Assembly: GCF_004354915.1 (NCBI RefSeq)
Contig: NZ_SMSI01000004.1
Location: 248,001-312,000 of the forward strand
Source of the DNA: Pseudohoeflea suaedae
GTDB taxonomy: Bacteria > Pseudomonadota > Alphaproteobacteria > Rhizobiales > Rhizobiaceae
DNA length: 64,000 bases
Direction of reading: 5' to 3'
In this document: positions 1-7,939 of the stretch, piece by piece
Layout: the number at the start of each line of letters is the position of its first letter
How positions within the stretch are numbered: position 1 is the first letter of the stretch
Made by a program: the position numbers and the translations under genes
Notes under the pieces: generated by a model
What the model was told of the DNA's origin: nothing
Databases searched by the model: none
The model's input: only the letters and a program-made list of their open reading frames with translations

Positions 1-1
1 C

Positions 2-100
2 GATCCCGTCGCTTCCATGCAGGCGATCGAGAACGAAAAGCTTCACTCCGTCGCCGGAGACGTCCGCTCGATGCTGGAGACCGTCGTCAAGGCGATCTGA
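2..100 (+). CDS. 3' end of an unidentified gene (partial)
   Basis: An open frame enters from the left edge and ends at a TGA at 98-100, leaving 32 C-terminal residues that end in SMLETVVKAI. Codon use is strongly G/C-biased at third positions, as in the neighbouring genes, which supports real coding. The tail looks helical but is too short to assign to a family. It converges on the ABC-2 permease gene, with only nine bases between the two stop codons and no room for a separate terminator. Confidence 0.5.
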   Translation, partial: DPVASMQAIENEKLHSVAGDVRSMLETVVKAI

Positions 101-109
101 TCCGCCACC

Positions 110-871
110 TTACGAGCGGATCTTGAAGCCGGTCTTGTACGTCCACCAGATCACGCCGAGGCAGAGAACCAGGAACAGCGCGATCATGGCGAGGCTCACG
201 CCCACAGCGACATCCGCCATGCCGAAGAAGCTCCAGCGAAAGCCGGAGATCAAATAGACGACGGGGTTGAACAACGCCACCGTCTGCCAGCCTTCGGGCA
301 ACATCTCGATAGAGTAGAAGCTGCCGCCCAGGAACACCAGCGGCGTGACGACGAGCAGCGGCACCAGTTGCAGCTGCTCGAAGTTTTTCGACCACAGCCC
401 GATGATGAAGCCGAACAGGCTGAACGAGATGCAGGTGAGCGCGAGGAAGGCGAGCATGGCCAACGGGTGCTGGACGTGCAGGTCGACGAAGAAGAACGCC
501 GTGCCGAAGATGATCATGCCGATGAAAAGCGACTTCGTCGCCGCCGCGCCCACATAGCCGAGCACGATTTCCACGAACGACACCGGAGCGGCATTCACTT
601 CATAGATCGAGCCGATGAATTTCGGGAAATAGATCCCGAACGAGGCATTCGAGATACTCTGCGTCAGCACCGAGAGCATGATCAGGCCTGGCACGATGAA
701 AGCGCCGTAGGAGATGCCCTCCACCTCGTCGATGCGCGAACCGATCGCCGCACCGAAGACGATGAAATAGAGCGAGGTCGACAGAACCGGAGAAATCAGG
801 CTCTGGGTGATGGTCCGGAAAAACCGCGCCATCTCGAAATAGTAAATGGAGGAAACCGCGCGGAAGTTCAT
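110..871 (-). CDS. ABC-2 type exporter, permease subunit
   Basis: This 253-residue integral membrane protein has about six hydrophobic helices. It carries the ABC-2 pattern: an N-terminal re-entrant region near residues 20-50, a central pair of helices, and the stretch [17 protein letters not shown] typical of DrrB/NodJ-like permeases. Such permeases pair with a separate ATPase to export drugs, lipids or polysaccharides across the inner membrane. Its start overlaps the end of the ATPase gene by four bases, so the two are translationally coupled and form one transporter. The substrate cannot be read from the sequence. Confidence 0.9.
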   Translation of the reverse strand: MNFRAVSSIYYFEMARFFRTITQSLISPVLSTSLYFIVFGAAIGSRIDEVEGISYGAFIVPGLIMLSVLTQSISNASFGIYFPKFIGSIYEVNAAPVSFVEIVLGYVGAAATKSLFIGMIIFGTAFFFVDLHVQHPLAMLAFLALTCISFSLFGFIIGLWSKNFEQLQLVPLLVVTPLVFLGGSFYSIEMLPEGWQTVALFNPVVYLISGFRWSFFGMADVAVGVSLAMIALFLVLCLGVIWWTYKTGFKIRS

Positions 872-1794
872 GCCTGTTCCTTTACCAGTCCGACGAAGAT
901 CTCCTCGAGGGAACTCTGTTTCGTCTCGATGTCACGCAGCGTCAGCCCGGCGTTCTTGATGTCGGTGATCAGCGAGGTGATGCCGGTACGCTCGCCATTG
1001 GCTTCGTAGGCGTAGACGAGGGTCTGCTTGTCCGCGCCGAATTCCAGATCGTATCCAGCCAGCGCCGCGGGAATTTCGGCGAGCGGTTCGGTGAGCTCGA
1101 TGCGGAGCTCCCGGTGCCCCATGCGGCGCATCAGCGAACGTGTCGGCTCGACCAGCAGGATCTCTCCCTTGTTGATGATGCCCACACGGTCGGCGATGGC
1201 CTCGGCTTCCTCGATATAGTGGGTCGTCAGAATGATGGTGACGCCTTCCTTCTTCAGCTGGCTCACGACCTCCCACATATCCTTTCGCAGTTCCACGTCG
1301 ACACCCGCGGTCGGCTCGTCGAGAAAAAGGATCTTGGGGCTGTGGCAGAGCGCCTTGGCAATCAGGACGCGCCGCTTCATTCCACCCGAGAGTTCACGCG
1401 TCATCGCGTCCTTCTTGTCCCATAGGGACAGCCGGCGCAGCACGTTTTCGAGAAATTCGGGGTCGGGCCTCTTGCCGAAGAGGCCACGGGTGAAACGCAG
1501 GCCGTTATAGACCGTCTGGAAGGGTTCGAGCGCGATCTCCTGCGGCACCAGGCCGATGAGCTCGCGCGCCTTGCGGTAATCGCTGACGGTATCGTGCCCG
1601 CCCACGAGGATGCGTCCCTCGGAAAGATTGACCAGCCCGCAAATGATGGAAATGAGTGTCGTCTTGCCAGCGCCATTCGGCCCGAGAAGGGCAAGGATCT
1701 CACCTTCCTCGATATCAAGATTGACGTCCTTGAGCGCGTGGAAACCGCCCTCATAGGTCTTCGAAATATTCTCGACCTTGATAATCGGTGCCAT
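868..1794 (-). CDS. ABC transporter ATP-binding protein (exporter, CcmA/DrrA type)
   Basis: This 308-residue cytoplasmic ATPase shows Walker [10 protein letters not shown] near residue 38, signature [15 protein letters not shown], Walker [13 protein letters not shown] and the switch His in [11 protein letters not shown]-terminal extension of about 80 residues is typical of DrrA/NodI-like exporters. The start [11 protein letters not shown] at 1794 was chosen because an upstream in-frame Met would add 23 residues unlike the family N-terminus. It is the first gene of a two-gene operon with the permease downstream. The substrate is unknown. Confidence 0.93.
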   Translation of the reverse strand: MAPIIKVENISKTYEGGFHALKDVNLDIEEGEILALLGPNGAGKTTLISIICGLVNLSEGRILVGGHDTVSDYRKARELIGLVPQEIALEPFQTVYNGLRFTRGLFGKRPDPEFLENVLRRLSLWDKKDAMTRELSGGMKRRVLIAKALCHSPKILFLDEPTAGVDVELRKDMWEVVSQLKKEGVTIILTTHYIEEAEAIADRVGIINKGEILLVEPTRSLMRRMGHRELRIELTEPLAEIPAALAGYDLEFGADKQTLVYAYEANGERTGITSLITDIKNAGLTLRDIETKQSSLEEIFVGLVKEQA

Positions 1795-1884
1795 GGGAAA
1801 TGTGTCCGGAAAATTGGATCGTAAGATGAGCGGGAAATGTAAGCACTTGCCAGCGGGTTTCAAGTCGCACGAGCGCGATCCCCG

Positions 1885-2388
1885 TCACCAGAGAGCTTCC
1901 TGCTGACGCTTTCCGGCAAGCTCCTCGATCCGCCTGCGGGTGGCAGCCGTCGTTCCCTCCGGCAGGGCGTCGAGCCTGAAGAAGCCCGTCTCGACAATTT
2001 CCGCATCCGGCGCTTTGGGCGCGGTCTGCCGCACGAGACAACGGTAGAAGGCAACATGGTCGCGCCTGGACGTGCGCCGATTGTAATAGAGAGCCAGAAG
2101 CTCCGGCACGCCTATAATGGCCAGATTGCCCTCCTCCTGCAGCTCCCGCGCCAACGCTTCGCCCGCGGTCTGGCCGCGCTCGACGCCACCGCCGGGCATG
2201 TGCCAGCCGGGTACATAGGAGTGTCGCACGAGAAAGATCCGCCCCTCCTCGTCGAAGCAGGCCGCGCGCACGCCGAAGGTCATGGCACGGCTCAGAGCGA
2301 ACCAGATATGGATGACGCGTGTCACCAGCCGCGCCCGGAACGAACGCATTTCCGGCGGGCGACCGCCATATTCCTGATCAGCCTTCAT
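1885..2388 (-). CDS. NUDIX hydrolase
   Basis: This 167-residue protein has a NUDIX core at about residues 36-150. The NUDIX box is readable as GGGVERGQTAGEALARELQEE (GX5EX7REUXEE pattern), which coordinates the metal for hydrolysis of a nucleoside-diphosphate-linked substrate. The preceding motif PGWHMPGGG is typical of the family. The N-terminal 35 residues are basic and hydrophobic and may form an amphipathic or membrane-peripheral helix. The start at 2388 gives normal length; Met14 is an alternative. The gene is divergent from the metallophosphoesterase gene, with 57 bases between them. The substrate is not predictable. Confidence 0.88.
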   Translation of the reverse strand: MKADQEYGGRPPEMRSFRARLVTRVIHIWFALSRAMTFGVRAACFDEEGRIFLVRHSYVPGWHMPGGGVERGQTAGEALARELQEEGNLAIIGVPELLALYYNRRTSRRDHVAFYRCLVRQTAPKAPDAEIVETGFFRLDALPEGTTAATRRRIEELAGKRQQEALW

Positions 2389-2445
2389 GTTTTCATTCGG
2401 CCCCTGCGCTTGCCGCGCATGCACCCCACCGCTATGTGAGGTGTC

Positions 2446-3369
2446 ATGTTCCGCCTGGCTCATATTTCCGACGTCCATCTGGGTCCCCTGCCCAAGGTCT
2501 CCCTTTCCGAACTCGCTTCCAAGCGTATCACCGGTTATGTGAACTGGCGACGCAATCGCCGCAAGCACATGTTCGGCACCGCGCTCGAAGAGATCATCGA
2601 GGAGATGGCCGAGACCGAACTCGATCATGTCGCCATTACCGGCGATCTGGTCAATCTCGCAACCTCGACCGAGATCGAGACCGTCACGCAGTGGCTCGAG
2701 GTCAATTTCCTGCCCGAGCGGACGACGCTCGTTCCCGGCAATCACGACGCCTACGTGCCCGGCGCGCTCAAACATGCGGTCAAGGCCTGGAAACCATGGA
2801 TCCTGGCCGGCGGCGAGGCCCATGGCGAAGGCACCTATTTTCCCACGCTCACCGAACGTGGCGACTGCGCCATCATCGGCATCTCGTCGGCCAACCCATC
2901 GCTGCCCTTCATGGCGACGGGCGATTTTTCCAGGAAACAGGCGAAGAAGGCCGGCGCCCTGCTGGCCGATGCCGGACGGCGCGGCAAGTTCCGTGTGGTG
3001 CTCATCCACCATCCTCCCGTCGAGGATGCGGCCAGCTGGCACAAGCGCCTGAAGGGCATCGGCAAGTTCCAGAAGATGATCCGCAAGAACGGCGCCGAAC
3101 TGGTCCTGCATGGGCACACCCATCTGGATTCGCTCCATCACATCGCGACCGACAGGGGCAACATACCGGTCGTCGGCGTCGCCTCGGCGAGCCAGGGCCC
3201 CAAAGGCAAGAAGCCCAACGCCGGTTTCAACATGTTCGAGATTACCGGCAAGCCCGGCGAATGGCACCTCGTTCACCGTCGCTATACGCTCAACGACGAC
3301 GGCCGTACCGTAAGCGAGAACACGCAAGCGCCCCGTGCCGCGACGCAAACGCCGGTGCCCGTGGGCTGA
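2446..3369 (+). CDS. Calcineurin-like metallophosphoesterase
   Basis: This 307-residue protein contains every metal-ligand block of the calcineurin-like phosphoesterase fold. These are ISDVH at residues 8-12, the GDLVN block near 65, GNHD near 99, the LIHHPP block near 185 and GHTH near 224. It therefore probably binds two metals and hydrolyses a phosphomonoester or phosphodiester. No signal peptide or membrane segment is seen, so it should be cytoplasmic. The C-terminal 30 residues are low in complexity. It ends one base from the convergent gene at 3371. Relatives include cyclic-nucleotide and lipid-sugar phosphatases, and the substrate is open. Confidence 0.9.
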   Translation: MFRLAHISDVHLGPLPKVSLSELASKRITGYVNWRRNRRKHMFGTALEEIIEEMAETELDHVAITGDLVNLATSTEIETVTQWLEVNFLPERTTLVPGNHDAYVPGALKHAVKAWKPWILAGGEAHGEGTYFPTLTERGDCAIIGISSANPSLPFMATGDFSRKQAKKAGALLADAGRRGKFRVVLIHHPPVEDAASWHKRLKGIGKFQKMIRKNGAELVLHGHTHLDSLHHIATDRGNIPVVGVASASQGPKGKKPNAGFNMFEITGKPGEWHLVHRRYTLNDDGRTVSENTQAPRAATQTPVPVG

Positions 3370-3370
3370 C

Positions 3371-4048
3371 CTAGTTGAGCAGCGCGGTAATGCGGTCCCA
3401 GAATGCCGCGACAAGCGCCGCCGCCCCCGCCACGCATCCGAGGATGAACCACGACGCGCCGATGACGAAGCCCGCGCCCTTGCCGGGTTTTCTTTCGGGA
3501 ACGACCGGTGCGGGCTCGATGGGCGCGGATGCGATGGCCGCCGGCTGCGCGGATCGGGAGGGACGCTCTTTGCGCCTGTCCTCTTCGGCCTCCAGGGCAA
3601 AACCATTCTGGCGCATGGCATCGAGATCGCCCGAAAGCATCCGCTCGCGCTCGATCACCCTTTCCGCGATGTAACGGGCCACGGTATCGGCGGCTTCCCT
3701 GACGTCGTTGGCTTCACCCAGAATGACGCGCCCGAGACGCGTATCGCGCACGACCCGATAGAGCCGCCGGTCGGGGCCCATATGCACATGGGCGACCGCA
3801 TCGATCCAGAATCGCGGCTGCTGGCCGGTCGATATGCCGAAGTCGAACCTGTCGTCGGCGGGATCGACATCGTCGATCACCGATTGCAGCTCTTCGGCAA
3901 GCAGTTCGAGGCGGGCGCGATCGGCATCGCGCATGTCGACGACCACATCCGAACGCTCGGCAGCGGCGATCTTGACCTCGCGCACGATGTCGGTCAGCCG
4001 GCGATCGACGCCCTTCCGGCCGTGATTGTCGTTGCTGTTGTTGCTCAT
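3371..4048 (-). CDS. Hypothetical protein with C-terminal membrane anchor
   Basis: I do not recognise a family for this 225-residue protein. The first 30 residues are hydrophilic (MSNNSNDNHGRKG), the middle is charged and helical, and a Pro/Ala/Glu-rich linker follows near 165-185. One strong membrane segment lies close to the C-terminus at about residues 192-215, so it is probably a tail-anchored inner-membrane protein. The start at 4048 follows a good GGAG six bases upstream; an upstream in-frame Met would add 12 residues. It is convergent with the phosphoesterase gene. No catalytic motif is visible. Confidence 0.7.
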   Translation of the reverse strand: MSNNSNDNHGRKGVDRRLTDIVREVKIAAAERSDVVVDMRDADRARLELLAEELQSVIDDVDPADDRFDFGISTGQQPRFWIDAVAHVHMGPDRRLYRVVRDTRLGRVILGEANDVREAADTVARYIAERVIERERMLSGDLDAMRQNGFALEAEEDRRKERPSRSAQPAAIASAPIEPAPVVPERKPGKGAGFVIGASWFILGCVAGAAALVAAFWDRITALLN

Positions 4049-4154
4049 GACATTCTCCCGCTCCGGACCCGCATGCCGGGACAATCCGGCATATCCGGAT
4101 GGTTAGGAATGTCTTAACACGGAAGGCGTTCCGCTGGCGAGTAGCCGAGCGTGG

Positions 4155-4967
4155 TTACGCCGGCCCCGGCGCAACTGCAGCGCGCAGAAAATCGGCCACG
4201 TCCCCGGGCCTTTCCTCGGGCAGCATATGTCCGGCACCGCCGAGCACCTCGAGGATGAAATTGGCCGGAAGATCGCCCTTGTCCGGACAGGGCAGAACCG
4301 TGTCGTCGGCTCCCCAGAGCGCGCGAACCGGCATCGGCAAGGCTGAAAGCTGCTCTTTCGGCAACACGCCCTGCCCCCTCTCGCGCCCGTCGGGGAACAT
4401 CGCGGCATAGGTTTCGGCCAGGGCCTCCATCGCGCCGGGGGCTTGCCGGAACTCTGCAGCCGCCTGGAAGTATCCCTCCGGCACGTCGAGCCCCGGCCCT
4501 GCCATCTGCCGGATCACGGCTTCGAGTTCATCCGCATCCTCCGCCTTGGAGAACCGCTCCAGAAGACCCGCTTCGATGTCCGGGGCCATGCCGCCCGGGG
4601 CGATCAGATTGAGCGAGAGAACCTTGTCCGGTGCGCGCATCGCGACAAGTGCTGCCACTGCGCCGCCCATCGAGTGTCCGGCGGCATGAAACCGCTCGAT
4701 CCCGTTCTCTTCGAGCGTCTCGAGGATGGCCTTGGCCATCCGTCCGGCGCCGCCGCGCCCGTCGGAATGGATGGATTTGCCGTGCCCCGGCAGATCGAAG
4801 ATGATCAGCGGAACATCGTTCTTGAGGAGGGGAAAGACGCGGTTCCATGTCCGCATATTGCCGCCGAAGCCGTGAAGCAGGACGAGAGGCGCTCCCTCTG
4901 CCTTGCCGATCCGCCGGAAAGCCGGGTCATTGCGGCTACTCAAGTTGGCTGCCCTGATTCCATCCAT
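4155..4967 (-). CDS. Alpha/beta-fold hydrolase
   Basis: This 270-residue hydrolase shows the oxyanion-hole motif LLHGFGG near residue 32, the nucleophile elbow GHSMGG near 97, the acid Asp in LWGADDTVLP near 218, and the catalytic His in GAGHMLPEE near 247. The pattern resembles the hydrolase domain of AcoC-like and ester or carbon-carbon hydrolase proteins. Its start lies inside the last 28 bases of the TIR-like gene upstream on the same strand, and its first 13 or so residues do not look like a family N-terminus. The 5' end may therefore have been reshaped by the insertion of the neighbouring AT-richer module. The substrate is unknown. Confidence 0.85.
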   Translation of the reverse strand: MDGIRAANLSSRNDPAFRRIGKAEGAPLVLLHGFGGNMRTWNRVFPLLKNDVPLIIFDLPGHGKSIHSDGRGGAGRMAKAILETLEENGIERFHAAGHSMGGAVAALVAMRAPDKVLSLNLIAPGGMAPDIEAGLLERFSKAEDADELEAVIRQMAGPGLDVPEGYFQAAAEFRQAPGAMEALAETYAAMFPDGRERGQGVLPKEQLSALPMPVRALWGADDTVLPCPDKGDLPANFILEVLGGAGHMLPEERPGDVADFLRAAVAPGPA

Positions 4968-5569
4968 TCAATCATGGCATCCAACAGTTCGTTGGTCGGG
5001 TATTCCAGTATGTCCTCCTCGGAAGAACCGCGACGAAGTTCGCGCTCCCAATACCACTCTTGAAACGCAGCATACTTACCCTGAATTTCCGAGGGACCAA
5101 TTTTTGGAGCGTTCGCCTTCGCGACAAGCCAATTCCTGACAGAGCGGATTATCCTTATGAAATCCCCTCCGTGGGGCTGAATATCCCAACCGGATATGTC
5201 GGAAAGCGCTCTTTGATAATCCCATTTGTCGGCCTCCAAAACCAGAATGGCCTTCTCCTGGAGCGACTCCGCCCCAAAACGACTGCAACCGTAATCAATG
5301 CCAAGCTCAAACGGCATATTCATACGGGCATACTCACCCGCCTCAACCGCTTTACAACGACTGAGGTCATGGATTCCGTATTTGGAACTCCGAACGAGAT
5401 CCAAAATGCGGTTAAGGCGAGGATTAGCGTTATTTGCATCCTCAGGCGCCAAGCGAGGAAAGAATCCCAAATAAATAACGCAAAAGGCCATCGCCTGAAG
5501 CAACGGCTGATATTCATCATCAAAGGGACAATTTATGAAGACCGAATTTTCAAAGGACGCAACCAACAT
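4940..5569 (-). CDS. TIR / nucleoside deoxyribosyltransferase-like protein
   Basis: This 209-residue protein begins with a beta-strand block SVFINCPFDDEY at residues 8-19. Later come SSKYGIHDLSR near 62 and MPFELGIDYG near 86, followed by ILVLEADKWDYQ. This order matches TIR-like and nucleoside 2-deoxyribosyltransferase-like Rossmann domains, in which the Glu of an ELG block is catalytic and cleaves an N-glycosidic bond (NAD or nucleoside). That assignment is by motif resemblance, not a confirmed hit. The ATG at 5569 overlaps the TGA of the DUF2188 gene (TGATG), so the two are coupled; a GTG at 5572 is an alternative. Base composition is clearly more AT-rich than the flanks, suggesting transfer. 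Confidence 0.65.
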   Translation of the reverse strand: MLVASFENSVFINCPFDDEYQPLLQAMAFCVIYLGFFPRLAPEDANNANPRLNRILDLVRSSKYGIHDLSRCKAVEAGEYARMNMPFELGIDYGCSRFGAESLQEKAILVLEADKWDYQRALSDISGWDIQPHGGDFIRIIRSVRNWLVAKANAPKIGPSEIQGKYAAFQEWYWERELRRGSSEEDILEYPTNELLDAMIEWMESGQPT

Positions 5570-5796
5570 CACCCCTTAGGTGGGAATGGATTACTGCCGT
5601 AAGAACTTCTCTCTCTAATTCGCCCGTCCGCCCCATGTATATATAGCTCAGTTTTCTGATTCTTCGCAATCTCACGCCCTTTGGCGATCGCTTCTTCCTG
5701 AGTACTGAAACGACTGGTCACTTTTGACGAGCCGGCCTTTCGGACGCTCCATTGCTTGTTTCCAGTCCGGACAACATGCTGGCCTTTGCGAGACAT
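5569..5796 (-). CDS. DUF2188 domain small protein
   Basis: This 75-residue basic protein has the DUF2188 pattern throughout. WSVRKAGSSKVTSRF near residue 16 is followed by a helix EEAIAKGREIAKNQ, a strand ELYIHGADGRIRERSSYG, and a short Pro-rich tail. The function of the family is unknown; it is a compact fold found alone or beside diverse accessory genes. The gene has its own AT-rich upstream region after the leuA terminator and overlaps the TIR-like gene by one base at TGATG, indicating a two-gene operon. It could be a regulator, chaperone or antitoxin for its partner, but nothing in the sequence decides this. Confidence 0.75.
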   Translation of the reverse strand: MSRKGQHVVRTGNKQWSVRKAGSSKVTSRFSTQEEAIAKGREIAKNQKTELYIHGADGRIRERSSYGSNPFPPKG

Positions 5797-5862
5797 GACG
5801 CACCATCCACTCGATTGTTCTATTCGAGAATATAATAAACTCTGACGAGAATTTCATCAGGG
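5797..5862 (-). promoter_or_regulatory. AT-rich putative promoter of the DUF2188/TIR-like pair
   Basis: Between the leuA terminator and the DUF2188 start lies an AT-rich stretch containing TTTATTATATTC on the minus strand. This could supply a -10 element. No convincing -35 hexamer is seen. The position fits a promoter that separates the insert from leuA transcription. Confidence 0.3.
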
Positions 5863-5892
5863 AAAAGCGCCCGGAGGATGTTCCGGGCGCTT
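5863..5892 (-). terminator. Rho-independent terminator of leuA
   Basis: Ten-base complementary arms (AGCGCCCGGA-type and TCCGGGCGCT-type) close a short loop. On the minus strand they are followed by TTTTCC, directly downstream of the leuA stop codon. Confidence 0.8.
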
Positions 5893-5900
5893 GTATTCGG

Positions 5901-7622
5901 TCAGGCGCTTTCCTGCATCTCGAGATAGCGGTTGGCCGCCGACACCACCGCGGCCAGCGAGGCGGCCACGATATTGGTGTTGATGCCGACACCGTAGACC
6001 TTGCCGGCCGGGCTTTCCATTTCCATGTAGCAGATCGCCGCCGCGTTGGAGCCGTGCTGCAGCGAGTGCTCGGAATAATTCGCCACAGTCATCTCGAAAC
6101 CGAGATATTTCGACAGCGCGTTGACGAACCCGTCGATCGGCCCGGTGCCGCGACCCTCGATCTTTTTCGTCTCGCCATTGTCAACGATCTCCGCTTCCAC
6201 CTGACGAACCTGCTTGTTGGAACTGTCGGTATGCGAGTGATGCTCGACGAAGTCGAGGCGCGCGCCAGGCTGCTCGACATAACGCTCGATGAAGCGTTCA
6301 TAGATCGCCTTGGACGGAAGTTCCTTTCCTTCCTCATCCGTGATGCGCTGGATATCCTCGCGGAACTCCACCTGCAGGCCGCGCGGCAAATTGAGCCCGT
6401 AATCCTGGTTGAGGATGTAGGCGATGCCGCCCTTTCCCGACTGCGAGTTGATGCGGATGATGGCCTCGTAGGTGCGTCCCACATCCTGCGGGTCGATCGG
6501 CAGATAGGGCACTTCCCAATGCGGATCGTTGGCGACCTTGATCGCCTTCATGCCCTTGTTGATCGCATCCTGGTGCGAGCCTGAAAAGGCGGTGTAGACC
6601 AGCTCGCCCACATAGGGATGACGCTCCGGAATCACCATCTGGTTGGAATATTCGTAGACATCCTTGATGCGCTCGATCTCGGTGCAGTCGAGCTTCGGAT
6701 CGACGCCCTGGGTGTACATGTTCAGGGCGAGCGTGACGACATCGACATTGCCGGTGCGCTCGCCATTGCCGAACAGCGTGCCTTCGACGCGGTCGGCACC
6801 TGCCATCAGACCCAGTTCGGTGGCTGCGATGCCGGTGCCGCGGTCATTGTGCGGATGCAGCGAAATGATGACGTTGTCGCGATTGTCGATATTGCGGCAC
6901 ATCCATTCGATCTGGTCCGCATAGATGTTCGGCGTCGCCATTTCCACGGTGGACGGCAGGTTGATGATGAGCTTGTTGTCGGCCGTCGGCCGGACTTCCT
7001 CGATGACCGCGTTGCAGATTTCGAGCGCCACTTCCAGCTCGGTGCCGGTAAAGCTCTCCGGCGAATACTGGAAACGGTAACCGCCGCCCGCCTTTTCGGC
7101 CATGTCGGTGATCATCTTGGCGGCATCGACGGCGATCTGCTTGATGCCGGCGACGTCCTTGTTGAAGACGACGCGGCGCTGCAGTTCCGAGGTCGAATTG
7201 TAGAAGTGGATGATCGGCTTGACCGAGCCTTCCAGCGATTCGAACGTACGCGTGATCAGTTCCGGCCGGCACTGCACCAGCACCTGCAGCGACACATCGT
7301 CGGGGACATTGCCCTGTTCGACGCACCAGCGGGCAAAATCGAAATCGGTCTGCGAGGCTGACGGGAAACCGATCTCGATTTCCTTGAAGCCCATGTTCAG
7401 GAGCAGCTGGAACATCCGCGCCTTGCGGTCATGGCCCATCGGGTTGACCAGCGACTGATTGCCGTCGCGCAGATCGACCGAACACCAGATCGGCGCCTTG
7501 TCGATAATCTTGCCCGGCCAGGTCCGGTCCGGGATGTTGACCTGCGGATAGGCGCGGTACTTGGCCGATGCGTCCGGCATACCGGGGGTGGCGGATCGCT
7601 TCTGGTTGGAAGTTGCGTCCAT
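5901..7622 (-). CDS. leuA: 2-isopropylmalate synthase
   Basis: This enzyme condenses acetyl-CoA with 2-oxoisovalerate, the first committed step of leucine synthesis. The 573-residue protein has the catalytic TIM barrel with DLRDGNQSL near residue 50, EIEIGFPSASQTDF, the metal-binding HPHNDRGT, and GNGERTGN. A C-terminal regulatory domain gives leucine feedback (HHSHTDSSNKQ region onwards). The length matches the long alphaproteobacterial/actinobacterial LeuA type. The start MDATSNQ at 7622 has GAGAG about eight bases upstream; ATG at 7628 is an alternative. Upstream lies a leucine-rich leader peptide, so expression is probably controlled by attenuation. Confidence 0.95.
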   Translation of the reverse strand: MDATSNQKRSATPGMPDASAKYRAYPQVNIPDRTWPGKIIDKAPIWCSVDLRDGNQSLVNPMGHDRKARMFQLLLNMGFKEIEIGFPSASQTDFDFARWCVEQGNVPDDVSLQVLVQCRPELITRTFESLEGSVKPIIHFYNSTSELQRRVVFNKDVAGIKQIAVDAAKMITDMAEKAGGGYRFQYSPESFTGTELEVALEICNAVIEEVRPTADNKLIINLPSTVEMATPNIYADQIEWMCRNIDNRDNVIISLHPHNDRGTGIAATELGLMAGADRVEGTLFGNGERTGNVDVVTLALNMYTQGVDPKLDCTEIERIKDVYEYSNQMVIPERHPYVGELVYTAFSGSHQDAINKGMKAIKVANDPHWEVPYLPIDPQDVGRTYEAIIRINSQSGKGGIAYILNQDYGLNLPRGLQVEFREDIQRITDEEGKELPSKAIYERFIERYVEQPGARLDFVEHHSHTDSSNKQVRQVEAEIVDNGETKKIEGRGTGPIDGFVNALSKYLGFEMTVANYSEHSLQHGSNAAAICYMEMESPAGKVYGVGINTNIVAASLAAVVSAANRYLEMQESA

Positions 7623-7714
7623 TGTCATCTCTCGCTTTCGCTCCGGCGCGGCATTAGGTGCCTGCTGAAAACCGGATTTCGACTGTCTAGTCAAGTTTGT
7701 GGGATCTGGCTTGA

Positions 7715-7757
7715 GAGGAGCTTGCGCATACGGCGGATCGACCGCCGGTCGCTCCTC
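7715..7757 (-). promoter_or_regulatory. Stem-loop in the leuA leader
   Basis: Two nested inverted repeats, GAGGAGC/GCTCCTC outside and CGGCGG/CCGCCG inside, form a strong hairpin. Its 5' base covers the stop codon of the leader peptide, so a ribosome on the leader would change the folding. No U-tract follows, so this may be an alternative (anti)terminator arm rather than the terminator itself. Confidence 0.5.
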
Positions 7758-7875
7758 AACGGGCCCGGCGATCGCCGCTAAGCGAGAGAAGAAGGAGGCC
7801 GCCGAGAAGCGCACGCGAACGCGCCGCGAAAACTGCGGCGTCGATCAGGGCTGATGTGAAGGCGGTCTTTTTCAT
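7756..7875 (-). CDS. Leucine-rich leader peptide of leuA
   Basis: This 39-residue open frame begins MKKTAFTSALID and contains LLGGLLLLSL at residues 23-32, seven leucines in ten codons. Four of the seven are CTT and three CTC, with no CTG. GGGAG lies just upstream of the ATG. The position about 130 bases before leuA on the same strand is typical of a transcription-attenuation leader sensing charged leucyl-tRNA. The stop codon lies inside the base of the following stem-loop. The conclusion rests on composition and position; the Rho-independent element that would complete the switch is not clearly visible. Confidence 0.7.
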   Translation of the reverse strand: MKKTAFTSALIDAAVFAARSRALLGGLLLLSLSGDRRAR

Positions 7876-7939
7876 GCGCTCCCAATACGCCAAGCCCCGT
7901 GGGAAGGCAAGCGGGAACTACACCGTGCGAAGAAAGCGA

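Noticed and set aside
1885-3621. A 578-codon frame covering the NUDIX gene and antisense of the phosphoesterase gene
   Set aside because: Only the last 167 codons make a domain. The upstream part is antisense to a complete metallophosphoesterase.
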